Source: Callorhinus ursinus
Lineage: Eukaryota > Chordata > Mammalia > Carnivora > Otariidae
DNA: 64,000 nt
Assembly: GCF_003265705.1 (NCBI RefSeq)
Contig: NW_020313217.1
Span: 203,919 to 267,918, forward strand
Direction: 5' to 3'
The notes beneath the pieces were generated by a model, which was not told the DNA's origin, did not search any database, and was given only the letters and a program-made list of their open reading frames with translations. Position 1 is the stretch's first letter. Every line of letters starts with the position of its first letter. The position numbers and the translations under genes are program-made. Below are positions 1 through 11,752 of this stretch, in pieces.

Positions 1-1029
1 TTGGTATAGAAATAAGCGCAATGTTCCTGGCAGGTAGTTTTGCCAATTCTAGTGATTGGGGGAAGTTCTTCCAGAAATTTTGAGCTACTTCTAACAGAAT
101 TTAAAACTATTTTATCAGATTGCCCCCTTCATTAGCATGTAACACTATCTTAATGTGACTCTGCTAATCCTAACTCTGTACTAATTGTAATTAAAGGATG
201 ATTCTGGATCCCAGTTCCAATGTGGTAGAGGTTCTCCCACACTAACAAGCAATTCTCACACACCAGCTGGATGTCTTAACAATTCAACTCAATTCTGACA
301 CCATGTACCTGAAGGTGATAGCATCAGATTTCGTTGGTTAAGGGCTCAGTCCCCCAGGACTGTTGTGTCCCCCTCCCTACACCCACCCCAGATGCCAGCA
401 GCTAGTCCAGGTTGTCACCTGTACTTCTGACCAGTCATAAATCAAAAGTTCCCATAATCGCTTCCTTTGGTTTGATTAATTTGGGAGAATGGCTTACAGA
501 GTCAGAGAAGCATTGTAGTTACTAGATTACTGGTTTATTATAAAAGGATGTAACTCAGAAACAGCCAGATGGAAGGGATGTATAGGGAGCTGGGAGGCTC
601 CATGCCCTGTCCAGGTGGTACTCTCCCTACATACGAGCTCACCAGCCTGGGGACTTTCTGAACTCTGTCTTTTTAAGTTTCACAGAAGCCTCATTATATT
701 AGCATGATTGAATAAATCATTCACTATGGTGATTCAGCTTTTAGCTCTACTCGCCTTCCTGGACGGAGCTCAGTGAGGTAGGATTGAGAGTTCCAACACT
801 CTAATTACAGGTTTGGTTCCTCCGGCAACCAGCCCCATTCTTAGATGCAGTCCGAAAGTCATGTGTCAGTAACACAACAAAAGACATCGTTATTATCTTT
901 CTTACTCAGGAAGTGCCAAGGGTTTTAAAAGTTTTGTGTAAGAGACATTGAAGACCAAATATATATTTCTTATTATAAATTATAATATCACAGTAATAAT
1001 CAATAATCCCTCATATTTAGCATTTACAA
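1..1029. other. intergenic DNA, nothing identified
   Basis: AT-rich unique-looking sequence. I see no coding exon, recognisable repeat or RNA gene on either strand. Confidence 0.4.
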
Positions 1030-1195
1030 TGTGCTTTCACAAATATCTTGTTTGATCTTGAGGATAGCCCTGTAGGAGAAGGGTGGGTAAGTGGTCAGCA
1101 TTTCAGTTTCACAGATGCAGAATCTAGACCAGGAGATTTGCCCAGGGTCATGGAGCTGCTAAATAACCCAGAACACCGCTACAAAAAGTCTCCAG
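1030..1195 (-). repeat. MIR-like ancient SINE fragment
   Basis: The stretch reads like the body of a mammal-wide interspersed repeat: a run resembling 'ccctgtaggag', then 'cagtttcacagatgcag', then 'tttgcccagggtcatggagctgctaa'. This corresponds to the conserved MIR core (fraction of lines about gaining balance, 'cagatgaggaaactgag', 'cttgcccaaggtcac'). A small open frame across it has no other support and is not a gene. Confidence 0.65.
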
Positions 1196-1442
1196 AGGGA
1201 GCTGCTCATCCACTGAGGGGGCATAAAACCATCCACTGGGACCAGGAGCAAAATATTTGGATGTTTTTCTGTGTTTATTTTATCCCTTAAAATTGTCTAC
1301 ATTTTGTGTTTGCTTATAATTTATATGTTCCAATGATAGTATGTATCTATTTCTTGTAAATAATATATATTTATTATATGATGAACTCAGGATTTTAAAC
1401 TTTTTATTAAAGTATACATTCAGAAAAGTATAAATGGATTTT

Positions 1443-1609
1443 TTTTAAAGATTTTATTTATTTATTCATGAGAGACAGAGAGAGAGAGGCAGAGGGAGAA
1501 GCAGGCTCCCAAGGAGCAGGGAGCCCGATGCAGAACTCGATCCCAGGACCCTGGGATCATGACCTGAGCTGAAGGCAGACGCTTAACCATCTGAGCCACC
1601 CAAGCGCCC
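1443..1609 (-). mobile_element. carnivore tRNA-derived SINE (SINEC)
   Basis: The element is in reverse orientation: poly-T/TTTATT tail on the left, GAGAGA-rich middle, and the tRNA-like head ending in 'ctgagccacccaagcgccc' on the right. Direct repeats of 16 bp with one mismatch flank it (AGTATAAATGGATTTT at 1427-1442 and AGTAAAAATGGATTTT at 1610-1625), as expected for target-primed insertion. The insertion lies inside the old L1 3'UTR. Confidence 0.93.
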
Positions 1610-2039
1610 AGTAAAAATGGATTTTAAGTGCACAGTTCAACAAATTTTCACAGATAGCACAACCAGGTAAGCAGCCCCCAGATTAAGAAACAGAAGGGAC
1701 ACACAAACCTCCTTCCTGCCGCCTTCCAGTTACCACCATCCTGCCCTCAATTCAAGTATAACTACTATCCTGACCCCTACAACACAGGTTTGCTTTGCTA
1801 GTTTCTATAGGTTATATAAATGATATAAAAAGAGTATGCTTTATCTGAACCATGAAATTGTCAATATTCAACAGTTTTTGATCTCCATAAAGGCAACTTC
1901 ACAAGGTTCATCCTAGTGCACTTTGTGTGTCTATTTCCTCTCCTCTACTTAATTTATATCTGTGAGATTCAATCATACTGCTGTGTGTAGTTGTATATCA
2001 TTCATACACATTGTAACTAAATTCATTCCTTAGTGAGTC

Positions 2040-2520
2040 AGAAACGGCACCAGGTTGAGTTGTAGCACAAAGAAAACTTTTATTTGCAGCAAATAAGGAG
2101 ATCACAAGAAATGGCTTCTGACGAGGGAGCAGAAGGCTAGCTGAAGACAAACCATAACTTGACACCCAGCAAACCTCCCCCCATCCCGCTCCTGGGTAGG
2201 ATATGTGTGACAGTCTTCCAGGAAACTCCCAACTATCTTAATGTTAATGCTTTGCTAGAGGAAAAAAATAACCTTAACAATGGCAAGGCCTCCTGTATCC
2301 TGTGATTCTTCTTTAACATATGAAAGTTCTTTTGAAAACCTCCCTTTCTCCTTACTTCCCCTAACCCCATAGTATATAATCAACTGTTCCTCACAAGCTC
2401 AGTGCAGCTCTTTCTGCCCATGGGTCCTGTCCCTGTGCTTTAAAAAAAACACCTTTTTGCACCAAAGATGTCTCAAGAATTCTTTCTTGGCCGTCGGCTC
2501 CAGACCCCAGCAACACTGCT
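2040..2520 (+). mobile_element. solo LTR of an ERV1-like endogenous retrovirus
   Basis: Plus-strand LTR architecture: a TATA box at 2373-2379 (TATATAA), a decayed polyadenylation region near 2442 (CTTTAAAAAAAAC), and a U5-like end with 'cttggccgtcggctccagac' at about 2488-2508. No gag, pol or env reading frame follows. It interrupts the old L1 described here. The left boundary is approximate and the family name is not assigned. Confidence 0.55.
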
Positions 2521-2715
2521 CCAAAACCACATTGATTACCAAATTGTTTTCCAAAGTGGTTGCACCAATTTGCACTCCCACAACCTCACCAACCTAATTC
2601 TAGCCATGCCAGTGGGTTGTGGTGTTCCACTGAGGTTTTAATTTGTATTTCTCTGATGAATAATGAGGTTGAACACCTTCTTCATATATTTATAGGTCAT
2701 ACACAAGTATATTTT

Positions 2716-3429
2716 TGTTATCAGGGAGTGCAACATAAAGAGTTTCAAGGCTCTGGAAGACTAGGATATTTTCCTGAATAGTTTGGACTACTTTTTCCTC
2801 AGACCACTGTAGAGGAAGAAGTTCCCATTTCCAGTGCTGTGACAGGGAAAGGGGGCAGGAAGCAAACTGAGAGAGGAGATGAGGACTTCCCACTTATCTT
2901 TGCTAGGGTCTGCCCCGGGTTTGAGTAAAAGCTTGTTCTGTATCTGACACCCAGCTTTCTACCCTGATGTGGCATGTTCTTGGTCCTAGGACTCTGGGAC
3001 AAATGTCCCTTCAGTGACTGGCTGGCAAAAGCTGTTTTCACCATATTCAGAGCAACATACAAGTGATTCAAGTGCAAGAGTAGAGGGGACTTACAAGTGA
3101 TAAAGGAAATTTTCAACTTTCAACATTTGTGGGCCTTATTCCTGGGTTCCCAGGGAAGTTATACTTCCATGTTTACCAAGATCAAAATGACTTTTGATGG
3201 CAAAACCTCAAAGCATGGGCTCTATTTTGCCCCAATCACACATTGTACATCCTCATTATTAAAAAAAAAAATAACCAACAAGGAGCATTCCAAAAAAAGA
3301 TGGGAAAAACCAAAAAAACCTCCCTGGTTCCTATCAGATTAAAGCCATGGTCTTGCACATACTAAAAACATAATATAACATCTGTAGCTTTCTGGAATGT
3401 CCTCTGTCATGATGATTTGTGACTATGTA
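2716..3429. other. intergenic DNA, nothing identified
   Basis: Short open frames occur on both strands but overlap each other and show no family resemblance. I see no gene here. Confidence 0.4.
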
Positions 3430-4055
3430 AAAAACCTGAAGCGGGAAAGCGAGGTTCTTGTCTCATGGAGTGGAAGAATGAATCTTGATGACAAAGGAGA
3501 GTGAGTAAAGTGATAGAGTTTTATTAAGCGAGGATACAGAAAAATCTCTCAGTAGTGAGATGGGTCCCCACAGGGCTGCCACTGAGGGCTTATAAGTTTG
3601 GTCTTTTATTGAAGGCTGGCCAGGGAACTTCAATCCTTTTAACATCTCTACTGTCAGCACCACTGAGTAAGGATTAGTGATAACACCTTTAATGGCTTAC
3701 ACCCTTTTTAGGGTCCGGTAATTCTTTTTTGGTCACAAGTAGCTGTTATAACAAGACCCTACCTCTCACACTTAAAGCAGGGTGGTCAGGTTCCTTCTCT
3801 TCTCTCTGGTTTCCTTCTACCTCCTCATTTTTGGGACTTCTGTGAGCCTGATCCTGTAGTCCTACTCTTCCTCACCTTGCCCCACCTGTCCCTTACTCAA
3901 AGCTTATATAACCTTATACCAAATATTCCTTCCCTGGAGCACTCTTCTTTATGAAGATTGCGTATCCTGGGCAGCTGTCCTAACTAGGGCTCAAATAAAA
4001 CTCTTTTCTCTTTAAAATTGTAGAAAAGGTTTGTTCAATTTGTGTTGATGCAGGA
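3430..4055 (+). mobile_element. probable second retroviral-type LTR
   Basis: A TATA box lies at 3905-3911 (TATATAA) and a good AATAAA polyadenylation signal at 3994-3999, about 85 bp downstream, followed by a T-rich U5-like stretch that ends near 'tgttgatgca'. This spacing is LTR-like. The left part, with an AATAAA on the opposite strand near 3520, is harder to explain, so the 5' boundary is uncertain. No internal retroviral coding sequence is seen. Confidence 0.45.
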
Positions 4056-4469
4056 TTTAAAAAAAATCTAGTCCAAACTTCGTATTTACCTTGGCTAGTC
4101 ATTTGGCCTCTTCTTGCACATTTTCAGTGATGGGGAACTCACTACGGTACAAACAGTCCATTTTACTGCTCGGCCATTTGATTCCTGTTATGACCTATCT
4201 TTCTGTATCCTAAACTCATGGATACATGCTCTTCCCTCTGGAGTCACATTGGAAAGATTTAAAGACCTTTACCTTGTAAATCTTTCTCATCTCTGGATGA
4301 AATGCTCCCATCTTTCAGTCACCACCTACACAACATGGTGCCCGGAGGCCTTGCCCTTTTTCTCACATTCATTTGAATGGACTAAAGTTGGTCAGTGTCC
4401 ACCTTCAAATGTAGTGTGTCTGGAGTGATATTCCAGAGGCCACTGCCTGCAGAGCTTCCTTGCAGTTGC
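4056..4469. other. intergenic DNA, nothing identified
   Basis: No coding or RNA gene is recognised. A 104-codon open frame at 4114-4428 has no family features and is treated as chance. Confidence 0.35.
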
Positions 4470-4790
4470 TTATCACTCCGCTAATACTTGTCCCTGATCC
4501 CCAATCCCTACATGGCTGGCTCCTCTGGGTCCTTCATGATTACACTCAAATGTCACCTGTTCAGAGTGGCTTTTCCCAACTAAAGAGCACCGCTCCTCAC
4601 CAGAGTATCTTGTCTCCCTGTTTTATTTCCTACATTTTCTTATTTATGCATTTGCTTAGGTGCTTTTTGTCTGTCTCCTCCAATTCATGTAGGCTCTGGG
4701 AGACAGGAACTCTATGCATCTAGTTCACTCCTGTATCTTCAGTGCTTGCAACAGTAACAGTGCTTGGTACCTACAAGAATCTCAGTAAGT
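4470..4790 (+). mobile_element. L2 LINE 3' end fragment
   Basis: The order of motifs matches the L2 3' end: 'caaatgtcacctgttcagag', then a tract like 'tgtctccctgttttattt', then 'ctgggagacaggaac', then 'cagtgcttggtacctaca' before a T-run. This is an ancient mammalian repeat. Open frames across it are not genes. Confidence 0.8.
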
Positions 4791-5588
4791 TTTTTTTTTT
4801 TTTTAAGGGAAGATCATAAGTGATGAGTCTAGGTTTTAATCCCCACAGTCTGATTCCTGAGTTTATGCCTATTTCCCCCACCCTGTAAGTTATTTAACTT
4901 TGTCTTGCTCATTAAGCCTTCCTCCTATTCTATTAGATGCTACATGTCTGCTCTTGCCTCCACCAGCACCTAGCATTGGCCAGCTCCATATATGGTCCTC
5001 TCTGACATACAGCCAGGCTAGGAGTGCCTCTGTGGCCAGTAGATGGTGCTGTTGAAAAAAGAAAAGCAGTTCCCAGGGCTTTTGAAGGAAGGCTAGTTGG
5101 TACCAGATAGGTTGAGTGTGGGAGAGGCAGAGCCCTGCCAGCCCACCCCTTCTTCTTCCAACCACCTCTAGGTGAGAGGCAAATGTCCATGGGAGAGAAG
5201 AAAGAGCAGGAATGGGTAAGTTCAGGCCTGCTGCCCACTGGCCAAGACATCTTGAGGTTAATGATGGAGTGGGAGGACGTGGGGATATCCCCCACTATAC
5301 TACTTCTCTGGCTGAGGACCTGACAGTTTTTGCTTACACAGAGTTAGTCTGGGGACCTGCCCGTTGATCTAGTGTCCCTCACCCAACACATACACATACG
5401 CACACCCAGAATGGGGCTATGGAGGAGGGCAGGCAGTGGCACTAAGCCTTCTGGGTACACAGTTTTTCAGAAAGTTCTGCCCATTCCAACCTTGGGTTGT
5501 GAATTCCTCCAGCATACAGTCTCATCTGCTTTCCCTCTGTGTTCCCATAGCACCAAACGTCATGTCCTATACAGGCAGGTACACAGTC
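4791..5588. other. intergenic DNA, nothing identified
   Basis: Two overlapping minus-strand open frames of 91 and 120 codons occur at 4890-5295, but neither has recognisable domains or splice context. I call no gene. Confidence 0.35.
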
Positions 5589-5700
5589 AGGGTGACCAAC
5601 TTGTCTTGGTTTTCTGGGGACTAACCCAATTTTAACACCAAAAGTCCTGCATGCTGGACACCCCGTCAGTCCCAGGCAAACCAGGATGGTTGGTCACCCT
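5589..5700. mobile_element. short non-autonomous DNA transposon (MITE) with 12-bp terminal inverted repeats
   Basis: The element begins with AGGGTGACCAAC and ends with the exact reverse complement GTTGGTCACCCT, giving 12-bp terminal inverted repeats around a 112-bp body that contains no coding capacity. This ends-only pattern ('gggtgacca...tggtcaccc') is typical of old mammalian MITE-like DNA transposons. Superfamily not assigned. Confidence 0.75.
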
Positions 5701-8700
5701 ATCAATAAAAGAAGCCCCTTTTGTTTCTGCCTCAGAGGTCATGCTGGTTGGCTGACTCTGAGAGTACCTAAGACTTCAGTGTCGTCGGCCCCATGAAGAC
5801 AGGCAAAGAGCACAGCAAGGCCCAAGGGCTGACATCTAGGGCTCATATGTCAACAGGAGATACAGATAATTACATACAAGGTAGCTGCAAGGGGGAAACA
5901 GACCCCTCAGAACCTGTGTAGGTGCACCTGCTGGCTCTTTGACATGGAAGATTTCTGGGAGGAGGTGAGTTTTAAACCCATGGGCTGATAGACACAAGCA
6001 GAGGGAGAATCCTGAGTGAGAGGGAAAGAGGCAGGTACAGGTAGAAAGGAGGCTGTGATGGGTTATCAGAGCACAGGTACATGGAACAGTGGACCACTCT
6101 GGTCCAGGAGAGAAAAGAGATCCTGAAGGCAAAGAAGCAAGGAATAAAGGGAAGAGAGGTGTTCTAAACCTGGACTGGGAAGATTGGATTTGGAAGTTGG
6201 TAAGGAGTTACTGTAAGGTGCCACTCAGGGATGAAGTGTTTGGGACCCCAAAAACATACTAAGAAAACACCTAAATTTGGGGGAGCCACTTCCCATCACT
6301 TACCTCTTCCTTTCCTTTAGTCTCAAGCCATAAGTAATTTTCCGTCTTCTGACCTCAGGGTCTGGCCTTCTGAGTCTTGCTGTCCTATTAGGCTCCTCTG
6401 CCCCTGGGTCCCAATTTTGCCTGGGAGACCTAGATGAGCTAGTTGAGTCTTAGTGCCAGACAGGTTGGAAAGAGGCTTAGCGCTTACACTTACTATCACT
6501 CCCTAGTTGCATTCCTCCAGTTCATGGGAATGTGGCACGTCCAGGGGAAGCTCCTGTCACCAGCAAACAGATCTCATCATAAGAAAGTTCTTAAACTGAA
6601 CCAAATTGGTAACTTCTGTCTATCAGTCCCAACTGTGTCCTTTGGAACCTCACAGAAATCCAATCCCTCCCTCACAAAAGCACTTAAAGTATTGAGAAGA
6701 GCTATCCTGCTCCCTTGGGTATTTTCTTTCCTAGTCTAAATAAATTTCAACAGTTTCTAATATGAAAGTCTTCAGGCCATTGTGCTATCAACATGGGTGC
6801 CTTCCACCAGGGTCTCCAGAGCCTGGTGTGGTGCCTTGCACAGAGCAGGTTCTCCATAAATGTCTGTTTTCTTGACACATTTCCTCTTGACACGTGGAGC
6901 CCAGAGGTACACTCTTGTCACATATTGAGTTAACTGTGTCAAAACTGAGATCAAATCAAGTTAAGAGAAAAGAACAAAAGAATAGTTCACAAAACTGGAA
7001 GATTTCAAGCTGAAAGTGGCAATAAGCTCACAGAATGAGGGTTACAGCTCAGTTGATAAATTATGAATACATTGATCTCTATTAATGATTAACCACTAGA
7101 TGCCTACATTCCTTTTAGGGGAACAGTGTTGCATAAATTACTTGTTTGTAGCCGATAGGCTCAGGAAACTGTGAGGTCATGCTGACGTGAAGAAAGCTTA
7201 AGTTCACTTATGGTCAGAGCCCACATTTTGGGGAAATCAGGATAGTTGTAAATTTCAGTTATGCAGCTATGGGTGTTTGGTCTAGGAGTATATTCAAACT
7301 ATGGGCTCCAGTTTTGTTTTTTCCTTAGGGATTGTCAACTAGAATTTCTAAATCCAGACTCATCTTGGTAATGTCCCTATCCCTCTTTCTGAAAGGCTTG
7401 ATCTTAACTGTTCCATGTCCTAGGCCCATGTCATTAGGGCCCTGATTCCCTCAGCAACAGTATGGGCAGGGCTTGGGTCAGAGCTCTGTGAGCACGAGGA
7501 AGGTGTGGTCGTTCTCATGGCAGAGTTTGATGAAGGCCTTCTGGCTCCTTGACGTTTGTTCCTTCATCTACAATCTGTAGGTGTGTCTCCTTCCCATCTC
7601 CTGAGGCCTCCCCTATAATCAGCAGGCTGTCCTTTCTCTGATGTTGCTAGACTCTCTCTGCTTGTCTGCCCAGCAGTTCTGCTCAGCGTCTGAGTGTCCC
7701 ATCTTGGACTCCAATCTGTGCACGCCTTTAGTGCTGGAGAACAAAGACATTTCTTGGGCTTGAGCCAGGCTGGGGAAGTGTCATGACCTCCGTCAGCCCA
7801 GTTAAAAGCTCTACTGCTAGGAAGGCTCTCTGGAGCCTCTTTGCAGGTTGTGGCCCTGGGGGAGTATGAGTTTATTCCAAAGTTAGAAATTGGAAGAGAT
7901 AACTTATTCCAACTAAGCAGGGAGGCAAAAGAACTGTGATTCAGGCACCTGGAGCTGTTCAGGGACTTGGGATGTCCAGGTTTTGGAGAGGTCCCCTAGG
8001 CACATGTGGCCTGTGGAAAGAAGCTCTCTAGCTCTGTGTAGGGATGCTGCCTGCTTGTTCACCACTGTCTCTCCAGCATCTGGCACAGCACTTGGCATTT
8101 GGTAGGTGGATGAATGAATGATGTGAAGACAGCTCAGGAAATCTTTCCTGTGTGCCACAGGCACTTCCTCATGCAAGTAAGAACTCTGTTCTGGAGTCAA
8201 GAGGGACTCCAGTTAGAATCTTGACTTCACCACTTACTTGTTTTGTGAGGCCAGACCAGTTCCCTAATAAACATAAAGGGGCAACACATGGACCCCTTGA
8301 GCTGCTGCCAGGATTTCCTCAGAGAATATGCATAGAGCTCGGGGCCCATGTTTGCCATTTGCAGAGTGAGTGAGTTCTCAGGGCTTCAGGTCGTTGCTTG
8401 AAATCTTCCCCCAAGTTGCCGCCTGTCCCCTCTTCTCTTGCCTTAGAAAATCTCTAAGATTAAGAGACTTGGGTGACTCCAGTGCTGCAAGGCTCTCAGA
8501 TCAGCCAAGCAGCTCTCCATTGGGCATACCCATATGGTCTGACTCAGAAAGGGGGCCCAGGGGAGTGAATGAGGGGCCAGTTTAGCTCTTAGGAGGCCAG
8601 CCCTTAACGTAAGGTCCAGATCAGACCTCAGGGCACCACTGAGGAAGCAGCTACATGTTCTTTCATGTTAGTAAGTCTTGCTTCTGCTGGACCCTTTCAG

Positions 8701-9240
8701 TGAGAGGAAGTGGGGCAACATGGTGCAAGGAGGTGACCCAGGCTGACTGGCTTTCCTGAAATCTGGGATGGCAGGACAATTTTAGTCCTTGAGTCTATTT
8801 ATCTCAGAAGCATTTTTAGTTGCTCCTTCTGACAGGGATACTATGCTTGTAAGATATCATGGATTCATTGGGGACCCCTTCTACCATACAACTCTCCTCC
8901 TCCCCATTTGAGCCCTTTCCTCCAAAAGCAAGGATCAGAGAGGAAAGAAACCATACTGGCAAGAATTTGGATATGAAGTTCTGAGTGTGGGCAGTTCCCA
9001 GGTCCTGATGGATTCTCCCAGGTGGGAAATGTGTGTGTAGGTGAGCCCATGATGCATTGTGGGTGGGGGTGGAATAATCCAGGTGACCTTCCAGGAGGCC
9101 TCTGTCAACTTTGCTATTCTATGCACCTGTGAGGTCTGTTTTTCATTCCTACTCCAGCTTGTCCAAAAAAAAAAGGGAAACGTAATCATCACAGGGATGG
9201 ACTATGGTTGGGCAGTGGGGAAGAAAGAGCACACATCAAG
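5701..9240. other. intergenic DNA between a MITE and PRR9, with weak L2/MIR remnants
   Basis: Mostly unique sequence downstream of PRR9. L2-like 3' tails are visible near 6800-6870 ('gtggtgccttgcacagagcag') and 8060-8130 ('tctggcacagcacttggcat'), and a MIR-like piece near 8180-8270. No further cornified-envelope gene is recognised; loricrin is not here. Open frames of up to about 100 codons are unsupported. Confidence 0.45.
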
Positions 9241-9264
9241 TCAGACATCAACCTTGGAATCAGC

Positions 9265-9270
9265 TTTATT
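9265..9270 (-). other. PRR9: probable PRR9 polyadenylation signal (AATAAA)
   Basis: AATAAA on the minus strand, about 750 bp past the PRR9 stop codon, is the first canonical signal I see downstream of the coding sequence. Use of this site is inferred, giving a long 3'UTR. Confidence 0.5.
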
Positions 9271-9611
9271 CTGTATTTACCTTCACCAGGGAGAAGAAAG
9301 CAATGAAGCTGGAGAGCAGACTAGCCTGCACCCCACAGACATAAATCACGTCTCTAAAGAATGTATGTGAAATTATAGGGCCCAAGCAGACCAGCCATCA
9401 AGCACAAAGATCAACCAGGACCCCAGACATCCCATCTCATTTGTCCTTATTGGCTGTTTGGATTCAATCATTTATATACTTTTGTTTCATTTTTCTAAAA
9501 GCACAACTAACATTCCAATATCCAATCATTTGCTGTTCCTGTTTAGGATGCATAGACAAAGCAACCCAATTTTTTATTTCCATAACACCACCAACTTCTT
9601 CTCGGTATCCA

Positions 9612-9628
9612 TGGTGGTGGTGGTGGTG
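9612..9628. repeat. (TGG)n microsatellite
   Basis: Six tandem TGG units lie inside the presumed PRR9 3'UTR. Confidence 0.85.
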
Positions 9629-10017
9629 ATCAGAGCAATGTCCATCAAAAGTCAGCATGTTTTGAGGTTCGAGTGAGAGGCTGAAGCTCTGAATGATGAA
9701 TGGAAGCATCCTTGGCTGTTATACACTCAGGGCTGGATGAGTTCGTGCCCCATGGGAGCTGAACAACTGCACTATTCTTACAGTTGAAACCTTCTACTAG
9801 ACTGCTGAGAACAATAATTATTCACAGAGATTGATGAAACACAGAGAGAAATGCCTTCAGAGACAACAGACCCAGTCCTGGAATACTGAAGAAGCCAGGA
9901 AGCAAGAACAGGTGCACACAGAGGTACCCACAGGTGAATGTTACCATAGCACGGGCTTGGGTTAGGTTTTCATCTGTTGGCCATCTTCTTCTTGACCCCA
10001 GATGACATTATGAGATG

Positions 10018-10344
10018 CTACTTTCCCTTGCCAGGGGGTAAGCACTTCTCCTGGACTTTTTGTGGACAAACTTCCACACATTTTGTCTGAGATAGCTCCT
10101 GACATGACTCCACACACTGAGGTGGGCATTGGTCTTGGCCTTGCTGTGGGCAACTCTCTTGGCTCAACTCCTGGCACTGAGGAAGACATACCTCCTGAAC
10201 TTGCACTGGGCACTTCTCTTGGCAGGGGTCCTGGCATGGGGGGAGGCACACCTCCTCAGCCTTTGCCTGGCACTGCTCTTGGGCCTTTTGAAGACATGGA
10301 GGAGGCACACATGGCTGCTTGCACTGCTGATCATTAAAGGACAT
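10018..10344 (-). CDS. PRR9: proline-rich protein 9 (cornified-envelope family)
   Basis: Encodes 108 residues, beginning MSFNDQQCKQPCVPPPCLQK and ending VQEKCLPPGKGK, rich in Cys, Gln, Pro and Glu. The head CKQPCVPPPC and the tail TKCVEVCPQKVQEKC match what I know of mammalian PRR9 (about 116 residues in human). The middle is a run of imperfect repeats such as EEVCLPPCQDPCQEKC and QEVCLPQCQELSQESC. Members of this complex are soluble keratinocyte proteins thought to be cross-linked through Gln and Lys by transglutaminases and through Cys; for PRR9 that role is inferred from neighbours. I chose the ATG at 10344 rather than the upstream one at 10377, because an acceptor (TTTCAG at the 10365/10364 boundary) separates them. 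The whole reading frame is in exon 2. The stop is TAG. The frame is intact and looks functional. Confidence 0.95.
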   Translation of the reverse strand: MSFNDQQCKQPCVPPPCLQKAQEQCQAKAEEVCLPPCQDPCQEKCPVQVQEVCLPQCQELSQESCPQQGQDQCPPQCVESCQELSQTKCVEVCPQKVQEKCLPPGKGK

Positions 10345-10364
10345 CCTAGGGTGGGTAACAGAAC

Positions 10365-10829
10365 CTGAAACAAACACAAGATTTGAAATTAACTACAGTA
10401 ACAGTACCAGGCTGGGTACTGGGAGATGATGGGTTGGTAGAAGGAAATGGGGAGTGAATGATTATAAACCATAAGAACTTATTTGTTTGCTGTTTTTTAT
10501 CCTTTTCTCTTTTCTATCCCCACTTCAGCTCCCTCTGACACCCATCTCCTAGGTGGGAATATTCTCATAGCTTTTGTATTGATACCCATAGCCCAGTCAT
10601 ATCTGACACCCAGTTCTACCACAGGTTTTCCCTTTTCATCTGTTTGGCTAGTCTTTTTGAAAATCAGGTATAAGAGACTAGACAGAATACACAGGATGGT
10701 GTGAGAGGCCCAAGAAATGGCAAACCACTAAAAATCAGTGGAAAGTACAGTCCAGTGGAGGAAGAGAACAGCCTCCTGAAGACAGAGAAGCAAGGGAGAG
10801 GGAGAGAAGGCACAGATGTCACCACTTAC
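10365..10829 (-). other. PRR9: PRR9 intron 1
   Basis: On the minus strand the donor reads AG|GTAAGT (exon ends at 10830) and the acceptor TTTCAG|GTTCTG (exon 2 starts at 10364). A single 465-bp intron in the 5'UTR is the standard layout of genes in this complex. Confidence 0.8.
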
Positions 10830-10862
10830 CTGTCTTCAACAAGACTCAACAAAGGACGTGGA
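10830..10862 (-). other. PRR9: PRR9 noncoding exon 1 (start approximate)
   Basis: The exon lies between the TATA box at 10887-10894 and the GTAAGT donor at 10829. The transcription start is placed about 25-30 bp downstream of the TATA box by rule of thumb, so the 5' limit is inferred. It contains no ATG. Confidence 0.6.
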
Positions 10863-10886
10863 TTGCAGGGCCCAGCAAGGTAGGGA

Positions 10887-10894
10887 CTTTTATA
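10887..10894 (-). promoter_or_regulatory. PRR9: PRR9 TATA box
   Basis: TATAAAAG on the minus strand, 57 bp before the exon 1 donor. Further upstream lies a CCACGTGG E-box (10931-10938) and a GGTGACTCC AP-1-like site near 10960. Genes of this complex are commonly driven by AP-1 in differentiating keratinocytes; binding here is inferred. Confidence 0.75.
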
Positions 10895-11728
10895 CAGTGC
10901 CTGGTCCTGCCTCCTACAGTAACTGACTGGCCACGTGGGCTGATGTCCTAATTGTGGAGTCACCATAACGAGCTTCCTCTGAAATTGCCCATGGTTTGAG
11001 TCACTGCTTGGGATGCCTGTTAATCAGCCTCCATTTGGGCCGCTGGGTCCTCACCAGACCTCAGCAGGGAGGGGCTCCTCTCAGATCTCTATCATTAGAG
11101 GTAGCAGCAAAAGAATGTTCATAAAACGTTATCTCAGTCTGTTAAACTGGGACTGGGTTCCTTATCTGCCCAAACTGGTTCAGGATGTGGTGAGAGATAA
11201 GATCCACCTTACTCATCTTGTCTTCACCCATGGGAAGACTTTATGCCTAAGACCTGGGGTCTGTCTGGATCAAGGACGTGTATGGGCCATTTCAGATATT
11301 TCCACTGATGTCTCTTCATTGACCCTGGAAAGTCACACTTCCCAAGATGGCTTGTCCTAAGACCCCAAGCACACAAAGGACCCGGAGAGAGTGATTTTCC
11401 TACATAGAAGTCTTTAGGGAAATTGGAGTAATTTGTTACTCTTAGGTTGTGAAGTACGATGGAAGAAAATGGGAGGGAGAATGCAGGTAATCTTCATCTT
11501 CTCAACTTTGATTTATGACATTTCTAAAAGTGGAGTTACAGAGTTTTCACAGTGACCAAGAAAATAGGATGGAACAAGGTTGGTTTTCCTCCTTGTCTTC
11601 TGGAAAAACTTTTCTTAAAACTTAGGTCAATAAAAACCATGGGGGATGAAAGGAAAAGTTTCAAAGCAAACACACCCAGTTTTCTCACTTCCGAGCCTCT
11701 GTGTGGGCTGCCACTTCTGTCTTGTGTG

Positions 11729-11752
11729 TCCTCTCTCTCTCTCTCTCTCTCT
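11729..11752. repeat. (TC)n microsatellite
   Basis: Twelve uninterrupted TC dinucleotides. The opposite-strand frame reading Arg-Glu repeats through it is an artefact. Confidence 0.95.

Larger units (their letters stand above)
1385..2715 (-). mobile_element. old L1 (L1M-type) 3' fragment, interrupted by a SINE and an LTR
   Basis: Reading the minus strand, the end of L1 ORF2 lies at about 2540-2715, recognisable by the 'ccaaattgttttccaaagtgg' type of sequence. The 3'UTR lies at about 1385-2030 ('tttttattaaagtatac', 'taagtgcacagttcaac', 'gtgagattcaatcat'). The two parts are split by the LTR at about 2040-2520, and the 3'UTR is split by a SINE at 1443-1609. Divergence is high, so this is an ancient copy. 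The subfamily is not assigned. Confidence 0.7.

Noticed and set aside
7470..7560. Minus-strand stretch reading like KAFIKLCHENDHTFLVLTEL before a stop
   Set aside because: It looks protein-like, but it is too short, has no open extension upstream, and I cannot match it to a family; chance or an old retropseudogene scrap.
1..9240. Search for loricrin, expected next to PRR9
   Set aside because: No Gly/Ser/Cys-rich repeat coding sequence occurs; loricrin must lie beyond the left edge.
10062..10337. Plus-strand open frames of 79-91 codons opposite PRR9
   Set aside because: Shadows of the repetitive PRR9 coding sequence, which is open in several frames because of its codon repeats.
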